Source: CAYOUV01 sp963790075 (GTDB taxonomy: Bacteria; Chloroflexota; Anaerolineae; Anaerolineales; Villigracilaceae). From it: DNA of 64,000 nucleotides. The notes under the pieces were generated by a model that was not told where the DNA came from, made no database searches, and saw only the letters and a list, made by a program, of their open reading frames with translations. A program made the position numbers and the translations under genes. The DNA lies in NCBI GenBank assembly GCA_963790075.1, contig CAWBNG010000007.1:248001-312000 (forward strand). The letters run 5' to 3'. Each line of letters opens with the position of its first letter. Within the stretch, counting starts at the first letter, position 1. This document shows positions 8,436-17,651 of the stretch, piece by piece.

Positions 8436-9590
8436 TTACGATTCTTTTGATTGATTTTTTGCATTTCCAATAATTTGCTCGAATAAGGCTTCATATTGTT
8501 TCACTACAAGTTCAATGTCAAAACGCTTGGCAAGTTCAAGGCTGTGTTTGCTTGCTTTTAACAATCTTTGGCGATCCCCTAACAATATCCGTAAACCTGA
8601 AACTAAGGTATCGATATCCCCTGGGTCAAACAGGAACCCATTCTCGCCATTCTTGACGAGTTCCACATTACCGCCAGCTGTGCTGATGGCCAGCACAAGT
8701 CCCATTGCCAGCGCCTGCACACCCACTACTGGCAGGCCCTCTGAACGCGAAGGCAACAGCAAGATATCTGATTTTGCATACCAGGAAAGGACATCCTGAG
8801 GGGCAACCCATCCTGGCAGAAAAAAACGATCTTCAAGACCTTGTCGATCAATTTCCATCTCAACCTGCTGACGCAAAGGTCCATCACCCAGCATGGTACA
8901 CATCCAGGGCAAATCTCGCAAGGCAGCCAGTGCAGTCACTACATGCTGGGGATTCTTCTGATGCATGAACCTGCCCACAAAAACAATCCTGGCTGCACCA
9001 TTTTTATTTTTCACGCGTGCCGGTAATCCTCGTAAATCAACTCCATTGGGGATGACATCGATAGCAACCGGATAATGAGCCTGCGCCAATTGCCGTGTGA
9101 ACTCACTAACCGCAACCACTTTGGCCGCAGAGCGATAAATCGGAGCCGTAAAAGGATAAATCCATCGGAACCAGCGTTCCGTTTTTTCGGGAACACCTCC
9201 AGGCACGTCACCCAGATGAGCGGTGACGACATAGGGAACACCAGTCAGCCTGGAAAGTACGTATGCAGCAGCACCCGCTGGAACCGCAAAATGTGCATGA
9301 ATCAGATCAGGCTGCCATTCACGGATCATCCTCAGCCCAGAGGCGACCGCCACCACATCATATATTGCCATCTCGATCAAATCTGCACGAAAAGGGAAGT
9401 GCCGTCCTGATGCAAGGCGAAAGACCCGCACGCCGTCGATAGTCTCTTCGCGAGGCAAACCCTTCAAATGGGCAGTTATTATGCGGACTTCATGGCCGCG
9501 CTCCACCAACCCCTGACAGATATCCTGGGCCACGCGTCCGCCACCTCCGCCTACCGGCGGAAGTTCATGACTTAAGACAAGAATTCGCAA
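8436..9590 (-). CDS. GT4-family glycosyltransferase
   Basis: 384 aa GT-B fold protein. The N-terminal domain begins RILVLSHELPPVGGGGGRVA, the usual glycine-rich loop, and has HAHF at the end of its acceptor domain. The C-terminal donor domain has FVGRF and the PSRSEGLPVVGVQALAMG motif that carries the conserved acidic residue for nucleotide-sugar binding. This is a cytoplasmic retaining transferase that adds one sugar to a lipid-linked glycan. The start is a TTG at 9590 preceded by GGAAG; no ATG fits the family N-terminus. Sequence turns AT-rich from here to about 13.8 kb. Confidence 0.92.
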   Translation of the reverse strand: MRILVLSHELPPVGGGGGRVAQDICQGLVERGHEVRIITAHLKGLPREETIDGVRVFRLASGRHFPFRADLIEMAIYDVVAVASGLRMIREWQPDLIHAHFAVPAGAAAYVLSRLTGVPYVVTAHLGDVPGGVPEKTERWFRWIYPFTAPIYRSAAKVVAVSEFTRQLAQAHYPVAIDVIPNGVDLRGLPARVKNKNGAARIVFVGRFMHQKNPQHVVTALAALRDLPWMCTMLGDGPLRQQVEMEIDRQGLEDRFFLPGWVAPQDVLSWYAKSDILLLPSRSEGLPVVGVQALAMGLVLAISTAGGNVELVKNGENGFLFDPGDIDTLVSGLRILLGDRQRLLKASKHSLELAKRFDIELVVKQYEALFEQIIGNAKNQSKES

Positions 9591-9653
9591 TTCTCTTCTT
9601 CCCGATTCTTCTAAAGAATGACATTTTATTCTACTTTGTGATACCTTCAGTAA

Positions 9654-10868
9654 CTACTCGGGGAAGTTGGTTTTGGAAAGTACATCCTGCAAAACTTTCA
9701 TATTATGGTCAATGGCTTGTTGAACTTGCAAAGTTATAAATTCTTTTTCACTATCGTAGGAATTAAAAATTTCCTGGACGCGTTCCACAATGATTTCTGG
9801 GGATGTCAAAAAAAACGACAAGTCAAACACATTCTTGTCTAATCCCAAATATTGAAAAAAATCATTACCCTTCAAAGTATAGCTTATATTGATTGCCGGT
9901 ACGCCAAATCGCAGGGCTGTTAATGTTGTGTGGAGCCTCATCCCAACCACAAGATCAAGACGGGAAATTAATGAGAAATATCCTGGGATCGATAGCCCCT
10001 CATTAACTAAAACAACTCGATCATCATCCAAAAAATGTGACCCGACTATTGTTAACCAGGTCATATCATCTTCCCAGGGAACAATTCCCGGTTGATAAGC
10101 GGAGATGAGCAATATTTTTGCATCCATTTTTTGACGAAGCACACGAACGAATTGGACAGTCGTATCAATTATTTCCCTCATTTTTAATTGCGAGCGTTTC
10201 ACAAATGTTTTTTTCGATAACTCATATGGAAAAAAACTCGAAGTGAAATGAAACCACTGACGAATGTTTATGCCAATCACCGGCAGATCGTTCGAATCTA
10301 CTAATGGTGTTATCAAATCCATTTGAGCGTCAGGTACATTTTTTATGTCCTCCTCTAAATCGGGCAGGAAGATAGCATCATACGCCAGGACGCGGTTTAT
10401 ACTATTATCAATTTCCCCTACCAGTTTATATGTCCCTGGATCACGGGCTACAAATATGTCAACTAATTGTAGAGTTTTTTTGGCTAGGCTAGCTCCTAGC
10501 TTCGTAGTAATCGGGCCAGCCCCTTGAAACAGTGAAATTATCCGTAAACCCAAGATACGGTAAAACTTAAAGGTAATCCACAAATAAATAATGCGAACCA
10601 GGCTGGAGTCATCCTGCAAATCCAACCCAACAGACCATAGTACATAATCGTTATTGAGTAGAAGCCGCCAGCCCGAATAACCTTGAAGCAAATTTTTAAG
10701 AGGGCGATACGTGAGGACTCGATAAGGTAATTTTGGCACGTCCTCAATATCGCGGGAAAAAACTGTTACATCTTCGATGCCGATATTATCGAGAGCTCGA
10801 AGCAATCCCCAGCGACTTGCTAAATCGCCATAGTTCCCCAAAATAAAACGAGGTAGTATATATTTCAT
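9654..10868 (-). CDS. Polysaccharide pyruvyl transferase family protein (1)
   Basis: 404 aa. The N-terminus RFILGNYGDLASRWGLL fits the G-N-x-GD loop of the CsaB/WcaK pyruvyl transferase fold. Near the C-terminus is VVGMRLHTTLTALRFGVPAI and YTLKGNDFFQYLGL, the family signature (RLH...FGVP...Y..K...). Such enzymes move pyruvate from PEP onto a sugar as a ketal, adding negative charge to the polymer. I chose the ATG at 10868; a longer frame to 10910 lacks homology-like sequence. AT-rich, with codon use unlike fcl or the right-hand genes. A second family member lies at 12205-13542. Confidence 0.87.
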   Translation of the reverse strand: MKYILPRFILGNYGDLASRWGLLRALDNIGIEDVTVFSRDIEDVPKLPYRVLTYRPLKNLLQGYSGWRLLLNNDYVLWSVGLDLQDDSSLVRIIYLWITFKFYRILGLRIISLFQGAGPITTKLGASLAKKTLQLVDIFVARDPGTYKLVGEIDNSINRVLAYDAIFLPDLEEDIKNVPDAQMDLITPLVDSNDLPVIGINIRQWFHFTSSFFPYELSKKTFVKRSQLKMREIIDTTVQFVRVLRQKMDAKILLISAYQPGIVPWEDDMTWLTIVGSHFLDDDRVVLVNEGLSIPGYFSLISRLDLVVGMRLHTTLTALRFGVPAINISYTLKGNDFFQYLGLDKNVFDLSFFLTSPEIIVERVQEIFNSYDSEKEFITLQVQQAIDHNMKVLQDVLSKTNFPE

Positions 10869-10961
10869 TTTCAACGGTTTCCAAATCCCTCCGATATAAC
10901 CAACAATCAAAACATGTAGCCGAAATTATTCGCTCACAACTGGCAGCAAGATCACAAACCG

Positions 10962-11984
10962 TTACTCGCTGCCATTATCAAAGTGGGGTTCAACCTTCTC
11001 ATTCCCAAGTAAAGATAACTTGGACAACCAAAATGCACCGGGTGTTGTCACCAAAACACCGATTATTCGAATAATCAAGGCCAGGGTAGTTGCTTGTTCC
11101 AGGCTCGAACCCAACTTCACATATAGTGTTGTTAAGGCAATTTCTCGAATACCATAACCATTTATAGAAATGGGCAGGTTGGTCACTACATAACTTATCG
11201 ACACTACACCCATGACTTGGACAAAGGTAACTCCCATCCCAAGCTGTTGAGTCATAATCCAACTGCCAAACATCACTAACAGATTCGAGATTATGGCAAT
11301 TAAAAATGCTTGAGCTAATGCCCAGGGTTGATTTGCCCAAACCCTGTAGGCACGCAGAGTTTTAGCAAACGCCTTCTCAAACCACCCTTTCCAATGGCCT
11401 GACACAAAACCAAAGGGGGCAACTTGCACCGTAGGTGTCGATCTGGATATCAAATCAACTGGATTTCCGAAGACATACCATGCAATCGGTAGGGTAAATG
11501 CCATAGACGTTATGTTGAGCAGACGATCTAGTACGATTGACCCCAAACCGACAGCTTTTCTATCCGTATATTGGAAAATTGCCACAGCCCGGATCGTATC
11601 CCCGCCAATGGTTGTTGGTAAAAAGTTAGAAGCAAATGCTCCCACAAGAACGATTGAAAACGCCTGCCAATAACTTATATTTACTTTTTGGGCTAGCAGC
11701 AGTGAAAACCAGCGGCCCGCATTGGCTGCCTGAGCTAATACATAACATGCAATCACCACCGGGATGCTCCAAAGGGCAATGTGGCTCGCACTCATTAGAA
11801 CAAGATCCCATTTCTGACGGCTAATCAGCCATAGAAATAACCCTGATGACGCAATTGTTCCTAACCAACAAATCCCTTTACGAAACCATTTATCACGTAA
11901 AAGTGTGGTTATTTTTTTGCTCAAGCTACTCATAGCACTCAGAACTTGATCTCCCGAAATCAATTGGAAAAGAATTCTCGACAT
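10962..11984 (-). CDS. Flippase-like integral membrane protein (LPG-synthase TM domain family)
   Basis: 340 aa with about eight membrane segments. It carries FLPTTIGGDTIRA and LGSIVLDRLL, then NLPISINGYGIRE, all hallmarks of the lysylphosphatidylglycerol-synthase transmembrane / AglD-like family, often linked to lipid or glycolipid transfer. It has a paralogue at 15786-16692 with the same three motifs. An alternative ATG at 11933 would remove 17 residues; neither start has a convincing ribosome site. Sits between the two pyruvyl transferase genes. Confidence 0.88.
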   Translation of the reverse strand: MSRILFQLISGDQVLSAMSSLSKKITTLLRDKWFRKGICWLGTIASSGLFLWLISRQKWDLVLMSASHIALWSIPVVIACYVLAQAANAGRWFSLLLAQKVNISYWQAFSIVLVGAFASNFLPTTIGGDTIRAVAIFQYTDRKAVGLGSIVLDRLLNITSMAFTLPIAWYVFGNPVDLISRSTPTVQVAPFGFVSGHWKGWFEKAFAKTLRAYRVWANQPWALAQAFLIAIISNLLVMFGSWIMTQQLGMGVTFVQVMGVVSISYVVTNLPISINGYGIREIALTTLYVKLGSSLEQATTLALIIRIIGVLVTTPGAFWLSKLSLLGNEKVEPHFDNGSE

Positions 11985-12204
11985 CTGTGTTTCGAATTAA
12001 AGAAAACCGCAGAACTTTCTTCCTTCGATCAGACACAATATTATCATCCTGCAAACAGCATTGACGTAGTTTGAAATTTAGAAAAGGAAAGCTATCACAA
12101 CTACCCACAATGGGAAAAGACAATTCCAGGTATTAATTATTCTTAAACATTTCATTTTATTGTGTTACCGGCGACCAATGATTTTGTGCCAAGAAGTTAT
12201 TTCC

Positions 12205-13542
12205 TTATAAATCAAGATTTTTAAGAATATTCACGAATTGGGTCTTCGTCTGATTAATCGAGAAATTGGCTTGTTTTTGAGATTCCCGGATTTTTCCACT
12301 TAAGTCGCTGTTGAGACAGTAAAGGACTTTTTTATTAAGTACACTACTATCAAGTTCTTCAGCGGGAATTAATATTGGCCAATTTAATGCTTGGGCTTGG
12401 GCGGTGACCTTCCCACCACCAGCAACAGCATCGATAGCAATGACGGGGATTGAATTTTTTAAGCTTAATACGAGACCGTGCAATCGGTTGGTAATGATTA
12501 AATCTGTCTTACAAATCAAACTTTCAAATTCTCTGCCAGACCGAAGTCCTGCTTTGTTTTTATTTGCGGTTGTATCAAACCAGATTGGTACAACTTCAGC
12601 TTTTTGAAGGTATTCTTCAATGATCTTCTTCACATATAAATGACGCTGTCTACTACCATATATGGATTGGCGTAAGGTGAGGACGATACCAATTACAGGC
12701 ACTAACTTTTGTTTTCTTGCAAAGGCAATATCAGCCTGATTATTGTCTAAATTATCGCGGAATAGTAGATAGTCAAAACCTGCGTTCCCCGCTTCGAAAA
12801 CTGTCAAATTCACACCAATCTTTACGCAGTGTTTAAATTTTTCAAGAAGTAAAGCAGGAATTTGTTGGCGGGGATACCACGGTCCGCAGACGAAGATAAA
12901 GATATCGTATTTACTTTCATCGACATCTTCGATTTTAATGCCTTCTACGCCATCTTCTAGATTTGATGCAACATCAAATTTTATTTTTGCTTGCGCAAGC
13001 CATTCGCATACCATTTCTTGAGCTTCAATATCACCAAAGGTAGCCCCTCCACCTGGGATAGAAAAATGACCCGCTACCAAGGCGTGTTTGGACAACGATT
13101 TATTTATGGATGTATTCCCACGCTGCCGTGATAATTTGAATGAAATGCCCGCCTTCAGTTGATACCATTTCTTAGAAAACTCCCTTTTAAGTAAATGAAA
13201 TAAATTCCCGGATTCTCTAACAATCTTGTAGTCGAGCTTTGCCTGACTAAAGCCTGAAATAAGGTATTCTGCGTCTACATGGGCTTCAAAGATTTTTTCT
13301 GGGTCGCCATCAGGACCGGCCCCCTTTTCCGAGGGTAACTCAACAATTGTTTTGGTTATGCTGTGAAGACCAAGAATTCTCACTCCTAATGATCTGGCGA
13401 CTTTAAGAGCATTGTCATTGGCTTTGTTGGTAGCCTGTTCAATCAATTCTTGATATGTTAAATCATCAAAATCAGCATGTGTGACTTTGACCTTGGTACG
13501 TTGTGATGATGAAACTTTTATAAGACTGCTATTTGATGGCAT
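12205..13542 (-). CDS. Polysaccharide pyruvyl transferase family protein (2)
   Basis: 445 aa, strongly AT-rich. It has the fold's GGGATFGDIEAQE loop near residue 165 and the C-terminal IITNRLHGLVLSLKNSIPVI motif followed by DAVAGGGKV, as in polysaccharide pyruvyl transferases. The first 150 residues form an extra, charged N-terminal region that is not part of the core fold. It probably decorates the same polymer as 9654-10868, or a different residue in it. The base composition differs clearly from the genes to the right of 13.8 kb, which suggests acquisition from another source. Confidence 0.82.
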   Translation of the reverse strand: MPSNSSLIKVSSSQRTKVKVTHADFDDLTYQELIEQATNKANDNALKVARSLGVRILGLHSITKTIVELPSEKGAGPDGDPEKIFEAHVDAEYLISGFSQAKLDYKIVRESGNLFHLLKREFSKKWYQLKAGISFKLSRQRGNTSINKSLSKHALVAGHFSIPGGGATFGDIEAQEMVCEWLAQAKIKFDVASNLEDGVEGIKIEDVDESKYDIFIFVCGPWYPRQQIPALLLEKFKHCVKIGVNLTVFEAGNAGFDYLLFRDNLDNNQADIAFARKQKLVPVIGIVLTLRQSIYGSRQRHLYVKKIIEEYLQKAEVVPIWFDTTANKNKAGLRSGREFESLICKTDLIITNRLHGLVLSLKNSIPVIAIDAVAGGGKVTAQAQALNWPILIPAEELDSSVLNKKVLYCLNSDLSGKIRESQKQANFSINQTKTQFVNILKNLDL

Positions 13543-13821
13543 TCGGTACTACCCAAGTAGTGTGATCTTCGAACAAAGAACCAAATGGGATTGGGCTTTG
13601 AGTTTAATATACACCAAGAAGCTGTATTAGAATAGATTTGCGACCAAAGCGCATATCGCATACTCCTTTATAAGAGTTTAGATTTCACATCGCTACATAA
13701 TAAAAAACAGGAGTCGACGTACCCTTTGCAAATATAGATAATCCACCATATTTTGGCTACCTTTAAATTATGGAAGGGTGGTTGTGTTACTTACCAGACA
13801 ACAAATTTGATCGTCTGCAAC
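13543..13821. other. AT-rich intergenic spacer
   Basis: This 279-bp AT-rich stretch separates the pyruvyl transferase gene from the GT-C-like gene. I see no reading frame, no clear hairpin terminator and no copy of the ATTCA-N-TGAAT operator. It probably holds a promoter for the 13542-12205 gene, but none matches consensus well. It also marks a step in base composition. Confidence 0.5.
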
Positions 13822-15789
13822 TTATGGGCATTGTCTAAACTCTCCCCGCGGAAAATATACTTGCACATTCGGCCCAGCCAGCGTCAGAACTGGTTTGTAT
13901 TCACACAATAACAATGGGGAGATCGTCGTTGTCCAAGCGTTGTTCTCCTCTGCAAAAGCCTCATTTTCCTTAATAACAAGAAATTGTTTGCGTGCCACAA
14001 TGGCAACATAGCGGTGATTGTGAAGGTCATTATAAAAAGAATTCAAGTATTGGGTGTTACGAGACATGGCCATTTCCATCAAGGTGGCTACCTCATCCTC
14101 CGGTACTAAGGGAACTGGATGAATCATCCCGAAGGTCAATAAATGACGTTCTCCAATGAACAAGACCTCCCCATGTGCAGATGCGTCCATTATAGTTTGA
14201 TCCAATACTCGAAGTTCCTGTGCCGCCTGTTGGTGGTCATACTGATAAATCAAGTCGAATGGAAGTTTTTGTAAGGCAAATCCAATCGGAAGTAATATCG
14301 CCAATGCCACAATAGCCCATGTGACCCTACCCGGCTCCTCCCCGAGCTCTTCGCTGGCTGCTCGTTCCGAAAACAGGTAAGCGGCGATCAGTCCCAACAT
14401 CACCAGGTAGGCGTCCATGTTGTGCAAATCCCCACCCCCACCGATCTTGGCGCTGACGACCAATCCACCAACAAACAAGACCAGCAACATCGCCCACAAC
14501 CCAAAATGGCGGATGAAATGCCAGTTGTGAGCATATCCGCGCAGTGCCATGAATATCACCAAGAACAGGGGGGCGGAAACGAGCAAGATGCCCGGGATCA
14601 CACCCATTGAGTAGGTTGGGTTCGGGAGTAAGCGATACCAGAGCAAATCGGATGTGAAACTTGAGCTAAATGATTTTACATTCGTGTTGCCGGAAATCCC
14701 TATGTAAAAGGCCTGCGAGAACAATGCCGTCCCGACCCCCAGCAGCGACCAGATCACCGGCTGGGTCAGGTACTGCTTCAAATCCCTTTTCGCAGAAACC
14801 GGGACCTCCATCAGATAAAGGGCGATCGCCAGCATGGCCGGGACAGGGAACCAGTTCAACCGGCTCATCCCAGCCCAAAACGAGGCCAGCAGCACAGCGA
14901 AAAGCGTCCGCCAGGGATGATCTGAGGAATAGCCAATCAAGACAATGATCACACAAACCAACAGGTGAAAATAGACTGCCCCTTGGAAAAGATACAGGAA
15001 GAACCAGGCTGACATCAAAAACGCAACCCAACGGCTCGTTAGTTTTAGCCGCCATGTCAACGCCCAGGCTGTCAAACCAGTCATTCCAATCCACAAGGTA
15101 ACCTGCCAAAGTCGATGGACCCAGAGCGGTAAGGACGGTATTAGGAAGGGGATCGCTTGCAGAAAATACCGTGTCGGACTTTTTAACGTCCACGGAACAT
15201 ACTTACCATAAATTGAACCGGAGAAAAACAGCGAGGCGTAGTAATACCGGCTGGCTTCAGACCAGCCCAATGAAAATGGATAATCGGTGACTTGGGGGGC
15301 CATAGAGAGCACGCGGAAAGCCACACCCTGAAGCAATAAAGGCATGGCAAAAGACTTTGCCCACGACAAACCCGTCAACAGCCGCAGTCCTAATCCAGCC
15401 AGCAGACTGGCCCACCATAGTGTCCATAGCAAAGGGAAAAAGCGGGGCAGGAACTCACCAAATATTACGTAACGCACAATCCAAAAGAAAGCAATTCCGG
15501 CGATAAAGATCAACAAACCCAGGGATTTGACTACTGCCGACGACGTGCTTTCAAATTCAAGGAATGAAAGCAACCGTTTTCCCCATTCCCGGCGGAGGCC
15601 AAAAGTCAGCCAAAGGCCGAATACTGCGTTGAAAATATAAATCACCACCAGCAGTACCCATTTGGAGCGCCACAAGTCAATTTCCAACAAACCTACCTGC
15701 TGGATAGTTTCAAAGAAAGCCGGGAGGCTGAGGAGCGCCGAGAGGCCTAGAAATGTTTGCCAAAATGTGGTGGATGACGATTTTTTCAT
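13822..15789 (-). CDS. Large polytopic membrane protein, GT-C-like (paralogue 2)
   Basis: 655 aa, with about twelve membrane segments and a soluble C-terminal domain. Collinear with the protein at 2761-4752 from about residue 160 to the end. It shares VTDYPFSLGWSEASRYYY, LLWYRLLPNPTYSMGVIPG, KIGGGGDLHNMDAY, RHLLTFGM, MEMAMSRNTQYLNSF and ENNAW. The conserved histidines and acidic residues in the C-terminal domain are the best candidates for a shared active or binding site. Its ATG overlaps the stop of the flippase-like gene (ATGA), so the two are translationally coupled. Function unknown; a glycosyl transferase or polymerase role is inferred from topology and neighbours. Confidence 0.82.
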   Translation of the reverse strand: MKKSSSTTFWQTFLGLSALLSLPAFFETIQQVGLLEIDLWRSKWVLLVVIYIFNAVFGLWLTFGLRREWGKRLLSFLEFESTSSAVVKSLGLLIFIAGIAFFWIVRYVIFGEFLPRFFPLLWTLWWASLLAGLGLRLLTGLSWAKSFAMPLLLQGVAFRVLSMAPQVTDYPFSLGWSEASRYYYASLFFSGSIYGKYVPWTLKSPTRYFLQAIPFLIPSLPLWVHRLWQVTLWIGMTGLTAWALTWRLKLTSRWVAFLMSAWFFLYLFQGAVYFHLLVCVIIVLIGYSSDHPWRTLFAVLLASFWAGMSRLNWFPVPAMLAIALYLMEVPVSAKRDLKQYLTQPVIWSLLGVGTALFSQAFYIGISGNTNVKSFSSSFTSDLLWYRLLPNPTYSMGVIPGILLVSAPLFLVIFMALRGYAHNWHFIRHFGLWAMLLVLFVGGLVVSAKIGGGGDLHNMDAYLVMLGLIAAYLFSERAASEELGEEPGRVTWAIVALAILLPIGFALQKLPFDLIYQYDHQQAAQELRVLDQTIMDASAHGEVLFIGERHLLTFGMIHPVPLVPEDEVATLMEMAMSRNTQYLNSFYNDLHNHRYVAIVARKQFLVIKENEAFAEENNAWTTTISPLLLCEYKPVLTLAGPNVQVYFPRGEFRQCP

Positions 15790-16692
15790 AATCCAATCCT
15801 GCTTCGATCCATATCGGCCAATGTCCGGGGCAAGAAGGCGGCTCCAGGCAAACTGGCGATCAAGAAGGCGGCTCGAATCAGAACGGCCAGTGCCAGCCCA
15901 GAAACCATGTCCATGCCGCCGATGTGGACCATCAAATAGCTCAGGGATAATTCCTGCACCCCATATCCGTTGATGGAGATTGGAAGCAGGGTGACAAAAT
16001 AAGTCACGCTATATATGCCAGCAACCAACCAAAAGTTTAACATTACCGCCCATTCCTTGGATCAGAAGGAAGGCGGCAGCAAATGTGCATAACATGTGCC
16101 CCCAGGTGCAAGCCAGAGATCCGAACAATGCTTTTGGGTTCTTGAGCCAGATCGAGAACGATTGAATGGTGCGCTTGATAAAATTGTATCCCCGTTGCCA
16201 GAGCGCACCAAAAGCCGAACTCTGCAAGGTCTGACCGGCGCTCCACTGCCAGAGGGGAATTAAACCGACCGGGACAACCATGGCCATACCAAACATACCG
16301 ATCAATCGATCAGCGGCCAGCGAGGCCAGACAAATGGCACGGTCAAAACCCATCTGGATCACTACAGAAAGACGAATGACGTCCCCACCAATGGTCGTAG
16401 GGAGAAAATTAGATGCGAATAATCCAGTAAAGGTGATCGATGTAGTACTGAAAAATTTAATATCAATTCCAGCTGAACGCAATAAAATATGCCAGCGTCC
16501 AATCACAAAAAAGCGCGACAAGAAGACAATCAGGGCAGCCGTCACCAAATATTGAGCTGGGATCTTTGTCACCGCATCGACGATATCTGCCCAGCCTTCC
16601 TCGTACAATAAAAACGCCAGCAAGCCTACTGCCAGCGCCGTCCCGATTAAGCGTAAAAGAAACTGGCGATTCTGCGAATACCAGTTTTTCAT
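15786..16692 (-). pseudogene. Frameshifted flippase-like membrane protein (LPG-synthase TM domain family)
   Basis: Two adjacent frames together make one complete family member. Frame 1 (16692 to 16009) has the N-terminal six helices with FLPTTIGGDVIRLS and then runs into a stop after an unrelated tail. Frame 2 picks up at 16043 with VAGIYSVTYFVTLLPISING, matching the paralogue at 10962-11984, and ends at 15786. A single-base change near 16031-16045 would restore a protein of about 300 aa. ATGA overlaps to both neighbouring genes are intact, which suggests either a recent mutation or an indel error in the sequence. Confidence 0.85.
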
Positions 16693-17651
16693 TTTTCCTC
16701 TTTGCGATCAGATCGTATGACGCGTCGGACGGTATAGGTCGGCTTGGCCTGGGCTTCATGGTAGGTGCGGTTCAACATCTCTGCGATCAAACCCATCAAT
16801 ACCGACTGGAAGCCTAGAATTGCCAGCATAATACCAATTTGAAACAAAGGCGATCCCAGAACGGCAATTCCTTCCAAAATCCGGCGGACAAACAAATACA
16901 GAAGCAGGATGGCGCTGGCGGCCATTAAAATAAAGCCGGCTCCACCAAAGAGGTAAATCGGTTTATTGGAAAAACTGAGTAGATATTTGACTGTTAACAA
17001 ATCCAGCAAGACCTTCACCGTCCGCTCTAAGCCGTATTTGGCCTTTCCGAATTTGCGAGGGTGATGATGGACAGGAAGTTCAGTAATACGCGCGCCAAAG
17101 GCATGAGCATAGACCGGGATAAAGCGATGCATCTCTCCGTATAAACGAAAACCTGAAAGCACATCCCGGCGGTAAGCTTTCAGCGTGCAACCATAGTCAT
17201 GCAAATGCACCCCGGTAACGACCGAGATCAACCAGTTCGCCATATGGGATGGCAAAGTGCGGGTGATAAAAGTGTCCTGACAACTCTTACGCCATCCGCT
17301 GACCACATCATAGCCTTCGTCCAGTTTTGCCAGGAGCATTGGGATATCAGCCGGATCGTTCTGAAGATCGGCATCCAACAGGACCACGATCTCACCCTCA
17401 GCGTGGTCGATTCCGGCAGCAATTGCCGCTGTCTGTCCAAAATTACGACGCAGCTCCACAACGGTGATCCGCTCCGGATCCTTCGCCGCCAGATCGCTCA
17501 ATACGCCGACACTTCCATCAACGCTACCATCATCAACGTAAACCACCTCCCAGGTCTTATCCACCGCATCTAAAGCCTGGTATAAAGCATCGTTCAAGAG
17601 CGGAAGGTTTTCCACTTCGTTGTAAACCGGGATGACGATTGAAAGCTTCAT
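16689..17651 (-). CDS. GT2 polyprenyl-phosphate glycosyltransferase with C-terminal membrane anchor
   Basis: 320 aa. The GT-A domain begins LSIVIPVYNEVENL and has the metal-binding DAD at residues 93-95 (LLDADLQNDP), the RNFGQTAAI loop and DYGCTLKAYRR. Two hydrophobic segments follow at about 235-260 and 270-295. This is the ArnC/GtrB layout: transfer of a sugar from a nucleotide to undecaprenyl phosphate at the inner membrane, feeding GT-C enzymes that work outside. It is joined by ATGA overlaps to the GT-C-like gene upstream (17648) and the flippase-like gene downstream (16692), so all three probably act together. Confidence 0.92.
   Translation of the reverse strand: MKLSIVIPVYNEVENLPLLNDALYQALDAVDKTWEVVYVDDGSVDGSVGVLSDLAAKDPERITVVELRRNFGQTAAIAAGIDHAEGEIVVLLDADLQNDPADIPMLLAKLDEGYDVVSGWRKSCQDTFITRTLPSHMANWLISVVTGVHLHDYGCTLKAYRRDVLSGFRLYGEMHRFIPVYAHAFGARITELPVHHHPRKFGKAKYGLERTVKVLLDLLTVKYLLSFSNKPIYLFGGAGFILMAASAILLLYLFVRRILEGIAVLGSPLFQIGIMLAILGFQSVLMGLIAEMLNRTYHEAQAKPTYTVRRVIRSDRKEEK

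Noticed and set aside
16031..16045. Programmed ribosomal frameshift in the flippase-like gene
   Set aside because: No X-XXY-YYZ slippery heptamer or downstream structure is visible at the shift, and the intact paralogue at 10962-11984 is read in a single frame.
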